Shown here: piece after piece, positions 1-11,052 of the stretch
Layout: the number at the start of each line of letters is the position of its first letter
Numbering within the stretch: the first letter of the stretch is position 1
Source of the DNA: Microbispora sp. H13382
GTDB lineage: Bacteria > Actinomycetota > Actinomycetes > Streptosporangiales > Streptosporangiaceae
Reading direction: 5' to 3'
Assembly (NCBI RefSeq): GCF_014161445.1
Contig: NZ_JABBXA010000006.1
Span: 62,001 to 126,000 of the forward strand
DNA: 64,000 nt
Notes under the pieces: model-generated
Seen by the model: the letters and a program-made list of their open reading frames with translations, nothing else
The model's database searches: none
What the model was told of the DNA's origin: nothing
Translations under genes and position numbers: made by a program

Positions 1-951
1 GATGCCGGCCCGGTGGAGCTCGTCCACCAGGTGGCGGAAGTCGTCGGGGGAGCCGAACCGCGACGTCGGGGCGTAGTAGGACGTCACCTGGTAGCCCCAC
101 GAGCCGCCGAACGGATGCTCGGCGACCGGCAGGAACTCCACGTGCGTGAATCCCATGTCCTTGACGTACTCGACCAGCTCCCTGGCCATGTCGCGGTAGG
201 ACAGGCCGGGCCGCCACGAGCCGAGGTGCACCTCGTAGGTGCTCATCGGCTCAACGAGGGCGTCACGTGTCGCCCGGCCGGTCATCCATTCCTGGTCGTG
301 CCACTCGTACGCGGACCTCTCGACGATGCTGGCGGTCGCCGGGGGGATCTCGGTGCGGCGGGCCATCGGGTCGGCCTTCTCCCGCCAGATGCCGTCCAGG
401 CCGAGGATCTGGAACTTGTACCGCGTGCCCTCGCCGATCTCCGGGAGGAACAGCTCCCACACCCCCGTCCGGCCGAGGGAGCGCATCGGGTGGGCGGCGC
501 CGTTCCAGTGGTTGAAGTCGCCGATCACCCGCACGCCCTGCGCGTTCGGCGCCCACACGGAGAAGGCCGTGCCGTCCACGTCCTCGTGGCGCATCACCCG
601 CGCCCCGAGCACCTCCCACAGCCGTTCGTGCCGTCCCTCGCCGATCAGGTGCAGGTCGAGCTCGCCCAGCGTCGGCCAGTGCCGGTACGGATCGTCCGTC
701 TCGTAAGGCGGGGCGTCGGGATAGGTGATGCGCAGGCGGTAGTCGGGAATCTTGTCGAGGCCGGGCAGCGTCACCTCGAAGACCCCGGAGGAGACGTGGC
801 GCATCTCGTGCGCCGAGCCGTCGGCCAGCACCTCGACCTTCTCCGCGAAGGGGCGCAGGGCCCTGATCGTGACGCCGTCGGGCCCGGGATGGGCGCCCAA
901 TATCGAGTGGGGGTCGTGGTGTGCGCCCCCCGCCAGCCGGTCCAAATCCAT
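1..951 (-). CDS. glgB: 1,4-alpha-glucan branching enzyme GlgB, N-terminal part (cut by window edge)
   Basis: Introduces alpha-1,6 branches into linear alpha-1,4-glucan in the cytoplasm; in this setting it acts on the maltosyl polymer made by GlgE. The visible 317 residues hold the two N-terminal modules typical of actinobacterial GlgB: a first beta-sandwich (about residues 10-105) starting [12 protein letters not shown], and a CBM48 (about 110-220) with [20 protein letters not shown], then the start of the GH13 barrel with [23 protein letters not shown] and [10 protein letters not shown]. The catalytic Asp and Glu lie beyond the edge. The frame runs open to base 1. ATG at 951 follows a GGGCAGG-like site and lies 46 bp after the maltokinase stop, so it is the last visible gene of the glgE-treS-mak-glgB operon. 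Family assignment is secure. Confidence 0.95.
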   Translation of the reverse strand, partial: MDLDRLAGGAHHDPHSILGAHPGPDGVTIRALRPFAEKVEVLADGSAHEMRHVSSGVFEVTLPGLDKIPDYRLRITYPDAPPYETDDPYRHWPTLGELDLHLIGEGRHERLWEVLGARVMRHEDVDGTAFSVWAPNAQGVRVIGDFNHWNGAAHPMRSLGRTGVWELFLPEIGEGTRYKFQILGLDGIWREKADPMARRTEIPPATASIVERSAYEWHDQEWMTGRATRDALVEPMSTYEVHLGSWRPGLSYRDMARELVEYVKDMGFTHVEFLPVAEHPFGGSWGYQVTSYYAPTSRFGSPDDFRHLVDELHRAGI

Positions 952-997
952 GTCGCCAACCTGCCCTAGATGTTTCCCTCCGAACACCCTGATCTTG

Positions 998-2343
998 TCA
1001 GCGGAACGCCGCGATTGGGATGGGCAGCCACGAGGGGCGGTTCCGCGCCTCGTAGACGACCTCGTACACCGCCTTGCTCAGCTCCAGGGCGCGCAGCAGC
1101 ACGGCGTCGTCGCCGCGGATGTGGCCGCCGCCCTCGGAGTAGCCGGCCAGGAACGCGGCGCGGTTGCGCTCCGACCACTCCCGGGCCCGGCTCTCCAGTC
1201 CGTCGGCGTTCGGATGCCCGGCCAGCAGGTGCCGTGCGGCGTAGTCGAACGAGCGGAGCATGCCCGCCACGTCCCGCAGCGGCGAGTCGAGCGCCCGCCG
1301 CTCGGCCAGCGGCTGGCCCGGCTCGCCCTCGAAGTCGAGCACCACCCAGTCGGTCATGGTCCGCATGACCTGCCCGAGGTGGTAGTCGCCGTGCACGCGC
1401 TGCACCGGGATCTCGTGGCCGAGGTCGGACAGCCGGTCGAACGCCTCGGCGGCCACCGCGGTGTGCTCGCCGAGCCGCGGGACCTCGGCGACCGCCTTGT
1501 CCAGGCGGCGGCGGAACCGCTCGGTCATCCGCTTGATCTCGGGCGGCTCGATCGTCCCCGTGGGGAAGGCCCGCGCGAGTTCGCGGTGCACCTGCGCAGT
1601 GGCCAGCCCGAGACGCTGCGCCTCGGCGGCGAAGTCGCCTCCGGCGTCCTCCGCCGGCATGCCCTCCGGGCACGCGTAGAGGTCGCGCACGCTGGTCAGG
1701 GCCATCGACCAGCCCTCGTTGGCGTTCTGCAGATACTCCTGCATGATCGCCAGAGTGGTCGGCTCGCCCTGGAGCTCGGTCTCGATCCAGCCGTACGGCT
1801 TGGCCACGTGGGCTGAGCCCGCCTCGGCGAGTGCCGTGATGATCTCCAGCTCGGGGTTGATCCCCGGGTTGAGCTGGCGGAACAGCTTGAATATGTACTT
1901 GTCGCCGTACACCAGTGAGGTGTTCGACTGCTCGGCGGTCAGCACGAGGCTGCGGAGCGAGGTGTCGATCTCCGCCCCATGGGTGCGGTGGAAGCCGAGG
2001 CCGTCGAAGCGGCGGTCCCCGGCCATCCCCTCCAGCAGGTGCCCCGTCAGGGCGGAGTCGTGCAGCGCGTCGTAGACGCCGACCTCGCGGCCGTCGCGGT
2101 GGCAGGTGCCGATCCGCACGTGGTCGAGCCGGTCGGGCAGGTGCTCGCGCAGCCCGACCGGGATCTGGTAGCGCGTGCGGCGCTCCCCCTGCCGCACACA
2201 CACGATCAGATGCAGCAGCGCCGGATCACCGGCGGCGACCTCGATCTCGGATTCGATGGACAGTTCGTCGATGGCGCGCCCCTTGCCGGCGAACCACCGT
2301 TGTCCGGTGATCCAGCCGGCCAGGAGTCCCTGAAGTGAAGTCG

Positions 2344-2347
<4 letters not shown>
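998..2347 (-). CDS. mak: Maltokinase (Pep2/Mak)
   Basis: Phosphorylates maltose from TreS to alpha-maltose 1-phosphate, the donor for GlgE. About 449 residues, normal for the family. The N-terminal cap carries QRWFAGKGR, diagnostic of Pep2; the kinase lobe has the catalytic loop [12 protein letters not shown] and the metal motif VVLDFEGEP, followed by [15 protein letters not shown] start it at GTG 2347, whose GTGA overlaps the treS stop by 4 nt, because this places QRWFAGKGR about 17 residues in, as usual. The only strong Shine-Dalgarno (AAAGGAGG) abuts the GTG with almost no spacing, so initiation probably depends on ribosomes finishing treS. Stop at 998-1000. Confidence 0.95.
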
Positions 2348-4080
<1,733 letters not shown>

Positions 4081-4111
4081 CTGTTGACTCCCCGGATGTG
4101 CAGAGCTGCGC

Positions 4112-6160
4112 TCACGGACGGTGCGCTGACCCGTGGCGGAGCGTGAGGATGTGTGCGGGATGGACGTGCGGATCGAGGCGCACATAGTTCGCCTGCCCCC
4201 AGCGGTACGACTCGCCCGACAGTTGGTCGTCCACGACGAACTCGGCATGCCAGTCGAGACCGAGGGCCGGCATGTCGAGCCGGACCGTCGCCTCGTGTGT
4301 GTTGTGTGGATCCAGATTGACGACGGCCAGCACGACATCGCCTAGTCCGTGCCGTCGTGTGGCCGTGTCGTAGGCGCCGGGCAGCCGCTTGGAGAAGCAG
4401 ATCACGTTCGGCTGGTCGACGTTGTGAAACCGTAGGTTACGCAATTCCTGGAGCGCCGGGTGTGCTCTTCTCAACAAATTGAGCTGGGTAATGAACGGGG
4501 CAAGGCTGCGGCCCTCACGCTCCGCTTCCGCCCAGTCACGCGGCCTGTACTGGTACTTCTCGCTGTCGAGGTACTCCTCGCTGCCGGGACGCACCGGGAC
4601 GTTCTCGGCCAGCTCATACCCGGAGTACACACCCCATGTAGGAGCCATCAACGCGGCCAGAACGGCCCGGATCTTGAACGCCGGGACGCCTCCGTGCTGG
4701 AGGTACTCGTGCAGGATGTCGGGCGTGTTGACGAACAGGTTCGGCCGCAGGTAGTGCGAGGTCTCGTGGGCCAGCTCCCGCAGGTAGTCCTCGACCTCCG
4801 GCTTGGAGTTGCGCCAGGTGAAGTAGGTGTACGACTGGTGGTAGCCGATCTTGGCCAGCGTGCGCAGCATCGGGGGCCGGGTGAACGCCTCGGCGAGGAA
4901 CAGCACGTCGGGGTCGGTCGAGTTGATGTCCGACAGCAGCCGCTCCCAGAACCGGACCGGCTTGGTGTGCGGGTTGTCCACCCGGAAGATCCGCACGCCG
5001 TGGTCCATCCAGTGGCGGACCACCCGCTTGATCTCCGCGTAGATCCCCTCGGGGTCCTTGTCGAAGTTCAGGGGATAGATGTCCTGGTACTTCTTCGGCG
5101 GGTTCTCGGCGTACGCGATCGAGCCGTCGGCCCGGATGTTGAACCACTCCGGGTGCTCCTTGACCCAGGGATGGTCGGGGGAGCACTGGAGCGCGAGGTC
5201 GAGGGCGACCTCCATGCCCAGCTCGCGGGACTTCGCGACGAACGCGTCGAAGTCCTCGAACGTGCCCAGGTCGGGGTGGATCGCGTCGTGTCCGCCCTCC
5301 TGCGCGCCGATGGCCCAGGGCGACCCGGGGTCGTACTGGTCGGGGGTCAGGGTGTTGTTGCGGCCCTTGCGGAACTGCGTCCCGATCGGGTGGATCGGCG
5401 GCAGGTAGACCACGTCGAAGCCCATCTGGGCGATCGCCGGGAGCCGCTTGGCCGCCGTCCTGAACGTCCCCGACTTGGGCGCGACGCCCTCCTGCCCGAC
5501 CACGGCCCCCTCGGAGCGGGGGAAGAACTCGTACCACGAGCCGAACAGCGCCCGCCGCCGGTCCACCCTGACGCGGTTGCGGCCGGATCGGGTGAGCAGG
5601 TCGCGCAGCGGGTGCGCGGCGATCAACGCGGCCGTCTCGGGCAGCTGGGTCACCGCGAAGCGCGCCCTTGGGTCCACCGCCTCGTCCCGCAGGCGGGCCG
5701 CGAGGGCCAGCAGCGCGGCGCGGTGCCCGCAGGTGCCGCCCGCCTCCGCCGCCGCGCAGTCCGCCGCCCGCACGCCCTTGGCCGCCCGCTCGAACAGCCG
5801 GGCGCCCTCCTCGCACATGAGGTCGGCGTCGAGGTTGCGGGGGATCTTGATGCCCGCGTCGTGCATCCAGGTGGCGATCGGGTCGCCCCAGGCCTCGACC
5901 CGGAACTGCCACAGGCCCTCGGCGGGGAGCGTCACCTCCACGCTCCACCGGTCGGTGCCCGGCGCGATCTCGCGCATGGGCGTCATCCGGCCCGGCGTGC
6001 CGCTCGGGTCGATCAGCACGACGCCGGCGGCGACCGCGTCGTGTCCCTCGCGGAACACGGTCGCGCTGATCTCGAAGGTCTCTCCCGCGGCGGCCTTGGC
6101 GGGCCACTGGCCGCAGTCGACGACGGGCTGGATGTCCTGGATGGGAATGCGTCCGATCAT
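4112..6160 (-). CDS. glgE: Alpha-1,4-glucan:maltose-1-phosphate maltosyltransferase GlgE
   Basis: Transfers maltosyl units from alpha-maltose 1-phosphate to the non-reducing end of alpha-glucan. 682 residues, normal for GH13_3. It opens [22 protein letters not shown], followed by a beta-sandwich, a helical insert (about 120-200) and the barrel, with [41 protein letters not shown] (nucleophile Asp) and [13 protein letters not shown] (acid/base Glu). ATG at 6160 is preferred; GTG at 6166 two codons upstream is possible. First gene of the leftward operon glgE-treS-mak-glgB, transcribed from the 381-bp region shared with glgP. Operon order fits the TreS-Pep2-GlgE-GlgB pathway. Confidence 0.96.
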   Translation of the reverse strand: MIGRIPIQDIQPVVDCGQWPAKAAAGETFEISATVFREGHDAVAAGVVLIDPSGTPGRMTPMREIAPGTDRWSVEVTLPAEGLWQFRVEAWGDPIATWMHDAGIKIPRNLDADLMCEEGARLFERAAKGVRAADCAAAEAGGTCGHRAALLALAARLRDEAVDPRARFAVTQLPETAALIAAHPLRDLLTRSGRNRVRVDRRRALFGSWYEFFPRSEGAVVGQEGVAPKSGTFRTAAKRLPAIAQMGFDVVYLPPIHPIGTQFRKGRNNTLTPDQYDPGSPWAIGAQEGGHDAIHPDLGTFEDFDAFVAKSRELGMEVALDLALQCSPDHPWVKEHPEWFNIRADGSIAYAENPPKKYQDIYPLNFDKDPEGIYAEIKRVVRHWMDHGVRIFRVDNPHTKPVRFWERLLSDINSTDPDVLFLAEAFTRPPMLRTLAKIGYHQSYTYFTWRNSKPEVEDYLRELAHETSHYLRPNLFVNTPDILHEYLQHGGVPAFKIRAVLAALMAPTWGVYSGYELAENVPVRPGSEEYLDSEKYQYRPRDWAEAEREGRSLAPFITQLNLLRRAHPALQELRNLRFHNVDQPNVICFSKRLPGAYDTATRRHGLGDVVLAVVNLDPHNTHEATVRLDMPALGLDWHAEFVVDDQLSGESYRWGQANYVRLDPHVHPAHILTLRHGSAHRP

Positions 6161-6541
6161 CGTCACTTCGTATCCGGGGGCGGCACACCGGGTGCCACCG
6201 GGGCTTGCGGGGCAGGAACTACTCGTGGTCAGGCGGGCAGCACGGAGGGCGGGGACCCGCTGGCCGCGGTCCTCTCCTCGTTCATACAGGGGTTGCCCTA
6301 ATAGTCCACTCTTACCCCTGCCGAACGAAAGACCGCTCGCCGTGTTTGGGACGGTCTCCCGGGGAGATCGATCATTGCGTGCCGCTGGAGATCGTCCGGC
6401 GTGCACATCACCAGGTCAAAGGTACTTTGGTGAGGTTTGAACCGGTTTGATGGGGGTGAGAGCGTTCGAGAACTGGCATCGCAGTACGACAAGTTTGATT
6501 CGGTCGCGCGTCGTGGCGCTGAGTAACTAGGGTCTGGCCCC
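6161..6541. other. Divergent control region between glgE and glgP
   Basis: Gene-free 381 bp between two divergent starts, visibly more AT-rich in its right half. It holds a small inverted repeat CAAAG-GTA-CTTTG (6417-6429), two direct copies of GGTTTGA ten bp apart (6434-6440, 6444-6450) and a third GTTTGAT (6493-6499). A TAGGGT box (6528-6533) ends 8 nt before the glgP GTG and may be its -10. On the minus strand TTGACC (6418-6413) is a possible -35 for glgE, but its partner at the right spacing (GACGAT) is weak. No small ORF here looks real. Confidence 0.5.
6417..6450. promoter_or_regulatory. Candidate operator cluster upstream of glgE/glgP
   Basis: CAAAG and CTTTG form an inverted repeat with a 3-nt spacer (6417-6429). 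It is followed by GGTTTGA twice with 10-bp periodicity (6434-6440 and 6444-6450), which puts both copies on the same face of the helix. The position between divergent glucan genes makes a regulator site plausible; the regulator is not identifiable from the sequence. Confidence 0.3.
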
Positions 6542-9139
6542 GTGAGAGCTATCCGCAGGTTCACTGTCCGAACCGTCCTTCCCTCACAGCTCGCACCTCT
6601 GGGCGAGTTGGTCCAAAATCTCCGATGGTCGTGGCACCCCGAGACCATGGACCTGTTCGCCGAGGTGGATCCCGAGGTCTGGGAGCGTGTCGACCACGAC
6701 CCCGTCGCGCTACTCGGCGCGGTCGAGGCCGGCAGGCTGCGCGAGCTCGCCCAGGACCGGCGATTCCTGCGCCGCCTGGCCGACGCCGCCGACGACCTGC
6801 GTGAGTACATGACCGCCCCCCGGTGGTACCAGTCGCTGGAGGGCGCGCCGAAGGCGATCGGCTACTTCTCGCCCGAGTACGGCATCTCCGCCGCCCTGCC
6901 GCAGTACTCCGGCGGCCTCGGCATCCTCGCCGGCGACCACCTCAAGGCCGCCAGCGACCTCGGTGTGCCGATCCTCGGCGTCGGCCTGCTCTACCGGCAC
7001 GGCTACTTCACCCAGTCGCTGTCCGCCGAAGGCTGGCAGCTGGAGCACTACCCGTCCCTCGACCCGGGCGGCCTGCCGCTCACGCTGCTCAAGGAGCAGG
7101 ACGGCGCTCCGGCCCGCATCAAGATCGGCCTGCCGGAGGGGCGCGTCCTGCACGCCCAGATCTGGGTGGCCCAGGTCGGCCGGGTGCCGCTGCTCCTGCT
7201 CGACTCCGACGTCGCCGAGAACGACGCGGTCGCCAGGGACGTGACCGACCGCCTGTACGGCGGGGGCGGCGACCACCGGCTGATGCAGGAGCTGCTGCTC
7301 GGCGTCGGCGGTGTGCGGGCCATCCGGGCCTACTGCCGGATCACCGGCCACCCGGAGCCCGAGGTGTTCCACACCAACGAGGGCCACGCGGGCTTCCTGG
7401 GCCTCGAGCGCATCCGCGAGCTCACCGAGGCCCGCCTGTCGTTCGAGGAGGCCCTGGAGGCCGTACGCGCCGGGACGGTGTTCACCACGCACACGCCGGT
7501 CCCCGCGGGCATCGACCGGTTCCCCGCCGAGATGATCGCCCGGCAGTTCGGCGGCTCGAACGCCTGGCCGACGGTGTCGGTCGACCGCATCCTGGAGCTC
7601 GGCGCGGAACCCGAGGGCCCCGACGCCGACCCGTCGGTGTTCAACATGGCGGTCATGGGCATGCGGCTGGCCCAGCGGGTCAACGGCGTGTCCGAGCTGC
7701 ACGGCCAGGTCAGCCGGGAGATGTTCCAGGGACTGTGGCCGGGCTTCGACGTGGACGAGGTGCCGATCGGCTCGATCACCAACGGCGTCCACGCCCCGTC
7801 GTGGGTCGGCCGGGAGATGATGGAGCTCGCCGGCAAGGAGCTGCCCTCGCTGATCGACAAGGCGCAGGGCTGGGAGGGCGTGCACAAGCTCTCCGAGGCC
7901 GACATCTGGGGTATCAGGGGCACGCTGCGCGCCCGCCTGGTCGAGGAGGCGCGCCGGCGGCTGCGTAAGTCGTGGCGGCAGCGCGGCGCCAGCGAGGCCG
8001 AGCTCGGCTGGGTGGACGAGGCGCTCGACCCGGACGTGCTGACGATCGGCTTCGCCCGGCGAGTGCCCTCCTACAAGCGGCTGACCCTCATGCTCAGCCA
8101 GCCCGACCGGCTCCGCAGGCTGCTGCTGGATCCGGACAAGCCGGTGCAGATCGTCATCGCCGGCAAGGCGCACCCGGCCGACGAGGGCGGCAAGAAGCTC
8201 ATCCAGCAGATCGTCCGCTTCGCCGACTCCGAGGACGTGCGGCACCGCATCGTCTTCCTGCCCGACTACGACATGGCGCTCGGCCAGCTCATGGTGACGG
8301 GCTCCGACGTGTGGATGAACAACCCGCTGCGCCCGCTGGAGGCGTGCGGCACGTCCGGCATGAAGGCGGCGCTCAACGGCGGCCTCAACCTGTCCATCCG
8401 CGACGGATGGTGGGACGAGTGGTACGACGGCAACAACGGCTGGGCCATCCCCAGCGCCGACGGCGTGGACGACCCCGATCGCCGCGACGAGCTGGAGGCC
8501 ACGGCGTTGTACGACCTCATCGAGCGTGAGGTCGCCGACCGCTTCTACGACCGGGCCGCCGACGGCCTGCCGCGGCGCTGGCTGGAGATGGTCAAGCACA
8601 CGCTGAGCTCTCTCGGGCCGAAGGTGCTCGCGGGGCGCATGCTGCGTGACTACGTCACCGACCTGTACACCCCGGCGGCGGCCTCAGCCCGCACGCTCGC
8701 GGCCGACGGCTACGGCGACGCCCGGCTGTTCGCGGCCTGGAAGCTGCGCGTGGCCAAGGCGTGGCCGGGCGTACGGGTCGAGCACGTCGAGGCGACCGGC
8801 GTGGGGGACACCCCCGAGCTGGGGGCCAGGCTGGAGCTGCGGGCCACGATCGCCCTCGGCGAGCTGTCGCCCGAGGACGTGCAGGTCCAGGCCGCCTACG
8901 GCCGGGTTGGCGCGCACGACGAGCTGCTGTCACCCGACTATGTCACGCTCAAGGCCGACTCGGCGGGCGACGACGGCCGGGCGCACTACACGGGCGTCGT
9001 GCCGCTGGACCGCACGGGAGCCTTCGGCTACAGCGTGCGCGTGGTCCCGCTCCACCCGCTGATGGCGTCGGTCGCGGAGCTCGGCCTCGTCGCCGTCCCG
9101 GAGGAGCCGGTCGGCATGACCAACGGCACCCTGCGCTGA
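6542..9139 (+). CDS. glgP: Alpha-glucan (glycogen/maltodextrin) phosphorylase, DUF3417-type
   Basis: Phosphorolyses alpha-1,4-glucan to glucose 1-phosphate with pyridoxal phosphate, so it opposes the biosynthetic operon transcribed away from it. 865 residues with the N-terminal DUF3417 region (LGELVQNLRWSWHPETMDLF) found in the actinobacterial/archaeal-type enzymes. Further motifs are AIGYFSPEYGISAALPQYSGGLG, VFHTNEGHAGFLGLERIREL, GFARRVPSYKR and the cofactor lysine in EACGTSGMKAALNGG, followed by DGWWDEWYDG. The GTG at 6542 has no good ribosome-binding site but a TAGGGT box ends 8 nt before it, so a leaderless mRNA is likely. A 54-bp gap with a hairpin separates it from the next gene. Confidence 0.93.
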   Translation: MRAIRRFTVRTVLPSQLAPLGELVQNLRWSWHPETMDLFAEVDPEVWERVDHDPVALLGAVEAGRLRELAQDRRFLRRLADAADDLREYMTAPRWYQSLEGAPKAIGYFSPEYGISAALPQYSGGLGILAGDHLKAASDLGVPILGVGLLYRHGYFTQSLSAEGWQLEHYPSLDPGGLPLTLLKEQDGAPARIKIGLPEGRVLHAQIWVAQVGRVPLLLLDSDVAENDAVARDVTDRLYGGGGDHRLMQELLLGVGGVRAIRAYCRITGHPEPEVFHTNEGHAGFLGLERIRELTEARLSFEEALEAVRAGTVFTTHTPVPAGIDRFPAEMIARQFGGSNAWPTVSVDRILELGAEPEGPDADPSVFNMAVMGMRLAQRVNGVSELHGQVSREMFQGLWPGFDVDEVPIGSITNGVHAPSWVGREMMELAGKELPSLIDKAQGWEGVHKLSEADIWGIRGTLRARLVEEARRRLRKSWRQRGASEAELGWVDEALDPDVLTIGFARRVPSYKRLTLMLSQPDRLRRLLLDPDKPVQIVIAGKAHPADEGGKKLIQQIVRFADSEDVRHRIVFLPDYDMALGQLMVTGSDVWMNNPLRPLEACGTSGMKAALNGGLNLSIRDGWWDEWYDGNNGWAIPSADGVDDPDRRDELEATALYDLIEREVADRFYDRAADGLPRRWLEMVKHTLSSLGPKVLAGRMLRDYVTDLYTPAAASARTLAADGYGDARLFAAWKLRVAKAWPGVRVEHVEATGVGDTPELGARLELRATIALGELSPEDVQVQAAYGRVGAHDELLSPDYVTLKADSAGDDGRAHYTGVVPLDRTGAFGYSVRVVPLHPLMASVAELGLVAVPEEPVGMTNGTLR

Positions 9140-9145
9140 TCGGTC

Positions 9146-9182
9146 ACCCCTCTCGCCCGCTTTCGCCGCAGGTGAGAGGGGT
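9146..9182 (+). terminator. Hairpin after glgP, overlapping the next ribosome-binding site
   Basis: ACCCCTCTC (9146-9154) pairs with GAGAGGGGT (9174-9182): a 9-bp perfect stem with a 19-nt loop, starting 6 nt after the glgP stop. No T-run follows. The right arm contains the only purine-rich ribosome-binding site of the glycosyltransferase at 9194, so the hairpin could act as a weak terminator, an attenuator or a translational lid. Confidence 0.45.
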
Positions 9183-9193
9183 AGACCAGCACC

Positions 9194-10252
9194 ATGGCAC
9201 GGGCCCTGCACGTCGCGATGGTCGCGCCGCCGTGGTACGACGTCCCGCCCCGCACGTACGGCGGCATCGAGGCGGTGATCGCCGGCCTGGTCGGCGGCCT
9301 GCGGGCGCGCGGGCACCGGGTCACCGTCGTCGGGGCCGGCCGCGGCGTGGATCTGCGGACCTACGAGGAGCCGCCCTCGGCGCGGATCGGCGAGTCGTAT
9401 CCGGAGGTGGTGCACGCGGCCCAGGCGGCCCGCCTCCTGCGGGGTCTGGTCGTGGACGTCGTGCACGACCACTCGCTGGCCGGGCCGCTCACCGCCGCCG
9501 GGCGGCTCGTGCCGACGGTCGTCACCTGCCACAACGACGTGAGCGGGGAGCTCGGCGACTACTACCGTGGCCTCGGCGCGGAGGTGTCCCTGGTGGCCGT
9601 CTCCTCGGCCCAGCGGGCGCACGCGCCCGACCTCAACTGGGTGGGGCGGGTGCACAACGCGGTGGACGCCGCGGCGTGGCCGTTCCGGGAGCGCAAGGAC
9701 GACTGGGTGCTGTGGCTGGGGCGGCTCAGCCCGGACAAGGGCGCGCACCTCGCGGTCGAGGCGGCGCGGGCGGCCGGGCGCCGCATCGTGCTGGTCGGCA
9801 GGCGGGCGGAGCGGGCCGAGCAGGCCTACTTCCGCGAGCGGGTGGAGCCGCTGCTCGGACCCGACGTCGAATACCTGGGGGAGGCGGACGGCGCGCTCAA
9901 GAGCGAGCTGTTCTCCCGGGCCCGGTGCCTGGTGCTTCCGCTGTCGTGGGACGAGCCGTTCGGCATGGTCATGATCGAGGCGATGGCCTGCGGCACGCCG
10001 GTGGTGGCGCTGCGGCGGGGCGCGGTGCCCGAGGTCGTGGCGGACGGGGTGACCGGTTACGTCCGTGACACGCCCGCCGAGCTGCCGGCCGCGATCGAGG
10101 CGGTCTCCGCGCTGGACCCGCACGCCGTGCGGGCCCGCGTGGTCAGGCACTTCGACGTGCCCGTGATGGTCAAGGGCTACGAGCGGGTCTACCGCGAGGT
10201 GACGGCCGCCGCGCGGGCCGGTCCTCGAAGGCCCCTCCCGCTCGGGCGCTGA
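9194..10252 (+). CDS. GT4-family glycosyltransferase
   Basis: A retaining GT-B glycosyltransferase of 352 residues; acceptor and sugar donor cannot be told from sequence. The N-terminal Rossmann lobe starts ALHVAMVAPPWYDVPPRTYGGIE, with the GG loop of GT4 enzymes. The C-terminal lobe has VLWLGRLSPDKGAHLAVEAA and the donor-binding ExxxxxxxE region WDEPFGMVMIEAMACGTPVVA. It lies 54 bp after glgP in the same direction, so a role in alpha-glucan or trehalose-linked polysaccharide is possible but unproven. No signal peptide or membrane segment is seen. Confidence 0.85.
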   Translation: MARALHVAMVAPPWYDVPPRTYGGIEAVIAGLVGGLRARGHRVTVVGAGRGVDLRTYEEPPSARIGESYPEVVHAAQAARLLRGLVVDVVHDHSLAGPLTAAGRLVPTVVTCHNDVSGELGDYYRGLGAEVSLVAVSSAQRAHAPDLNWVGRVHNAVDAAAWPFRERKDDWVLWLGRLSPDKGAHLAVEAARAAGRRIVLVGRRAERAEQAYFRERVEPLLGPDVEYLGEADGALKSELFSRARCLVLPLSWDEPFGMVMIEAMACGTPVVALRRGAVPEVVADGVTGYVRDTPAELPAAIEAVSALDPHAVRARVVRHFDVPVMVKGYERVYREVTAAARAGPRRPLPLGR

Positions 10253-10273
10253 TCACCCCTCTATGGTGGGGCC

Positions 10274-11047
10274 ATGGGTGAATTCGTCAGGGTGGAGATC
10301 TCCGAGCACATCGCCACGATCACGCTCGACCGGCCGAAGATGAACGCGCTGAACCGGCAGGTCCAGGAGGAGATCGCGGAGGCCGCGCGGCTCGTGGACG
10401 CCGATCCGGACACGCACGCGGTCATCGTCTACGGCGGCGAACGCGTCTTCGCGGCCGGAGCCGACATCAAGGAGATGGCGGTCATGTCCTACGCCGACAT
10501 GGCCGTGCACTCGCGCACCTTGCAGGACTGCTTCACCGCCGTCGCGCGGATCGGCAAGCCGGTGATCGCGGCGATCACCGGGTACGCCCTGGGCGGCGGC
10601 TGCGAACTCGCGCTCTGCGCCGACTTCCGGGTGGCCGGGGAGAGCGCCAAGCTCGGTCAGCCGGAGATCACCCTCGGGATCATCCCGGGCGCGGGCGGGA
10701 CGCAGCGCCTGCCCCGGCTCGTCGGGCCCGCCCGGGCCAAGGACCTGATCTTCACCGGGCGGCACGTGGACGCCGCCGAGGCCCTCGCCATCGGCCTGGT
10801 CGACCGCGTGGTGCCCGACGGCGAGGTCTACACGGCGGCGCTCGAACTCGCCGCGACGTTCGCCGAGGGGCCGGCCGTCGCGGTCCGGGCGGCCAAGCTC
10901 GCGATCGACCACGGCCTCGAGACCGACCTCGACACCGGCCTGGAGATCGAGCGGCTCCAGTTCTCCGGCCTGTTCGCCACCCAGGACGCCCGGGAGGGCA
11001 TGACGGCCTTCGCCGAGAAGCGCCGCCCCAAATTCACTGGCCGCTGA
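10274..11047 (+). CDS. Enoyl-CoA hydratase/isomerase family protein
   Basis: Crotonase-fold enzyme of 257 residues, probably hydrating trans-2-enoyl-CoA in fatty-acid beta-oxidation. The CoA/oxyanion motifs are present: AAGADIKEMAV (about residues 61-71), GYALGGGCELALCADFRVA (about 100) and GQPEITLGIIPGAGGTQRL (about 131-150), the last carrying the catalytic Glu region. The C-terminus EKRRPKFTGR is normal. A TATGGT box (10262-10267) ends 6 nt before the ATG and there is no ribosome-binding site, which suggests a leaderless transcript separate from the upstream glycosyltransferase. Substrate range cannot be assigned. It converges on the hydrolase gene with 5 bp between stops. Confidence 0.9.
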   Translation: MGEFVRVEISEHIATITLDRPKMNALNRQVQEEIAEAARLVDADPDTHAVIVYGGERVFAAGADIKEMAVMSYADMAVHSRTLQDCFTAVARIGKPVIAAITGYALGGGCELALCADFRVAGESAKLGQPEITLGIIPGAGGTQRLPRLVGPARAKDLIFTGRHVDAAEALAIGLVDRVVPDGEVYTAALELAATFAEGPAVAVRAAKLAIDHGLETDLDTGLEIERLQFSGLFATQDAREGMTAFAEKRRPKFTGR

Positions 11048-11052
11048 GAGGG

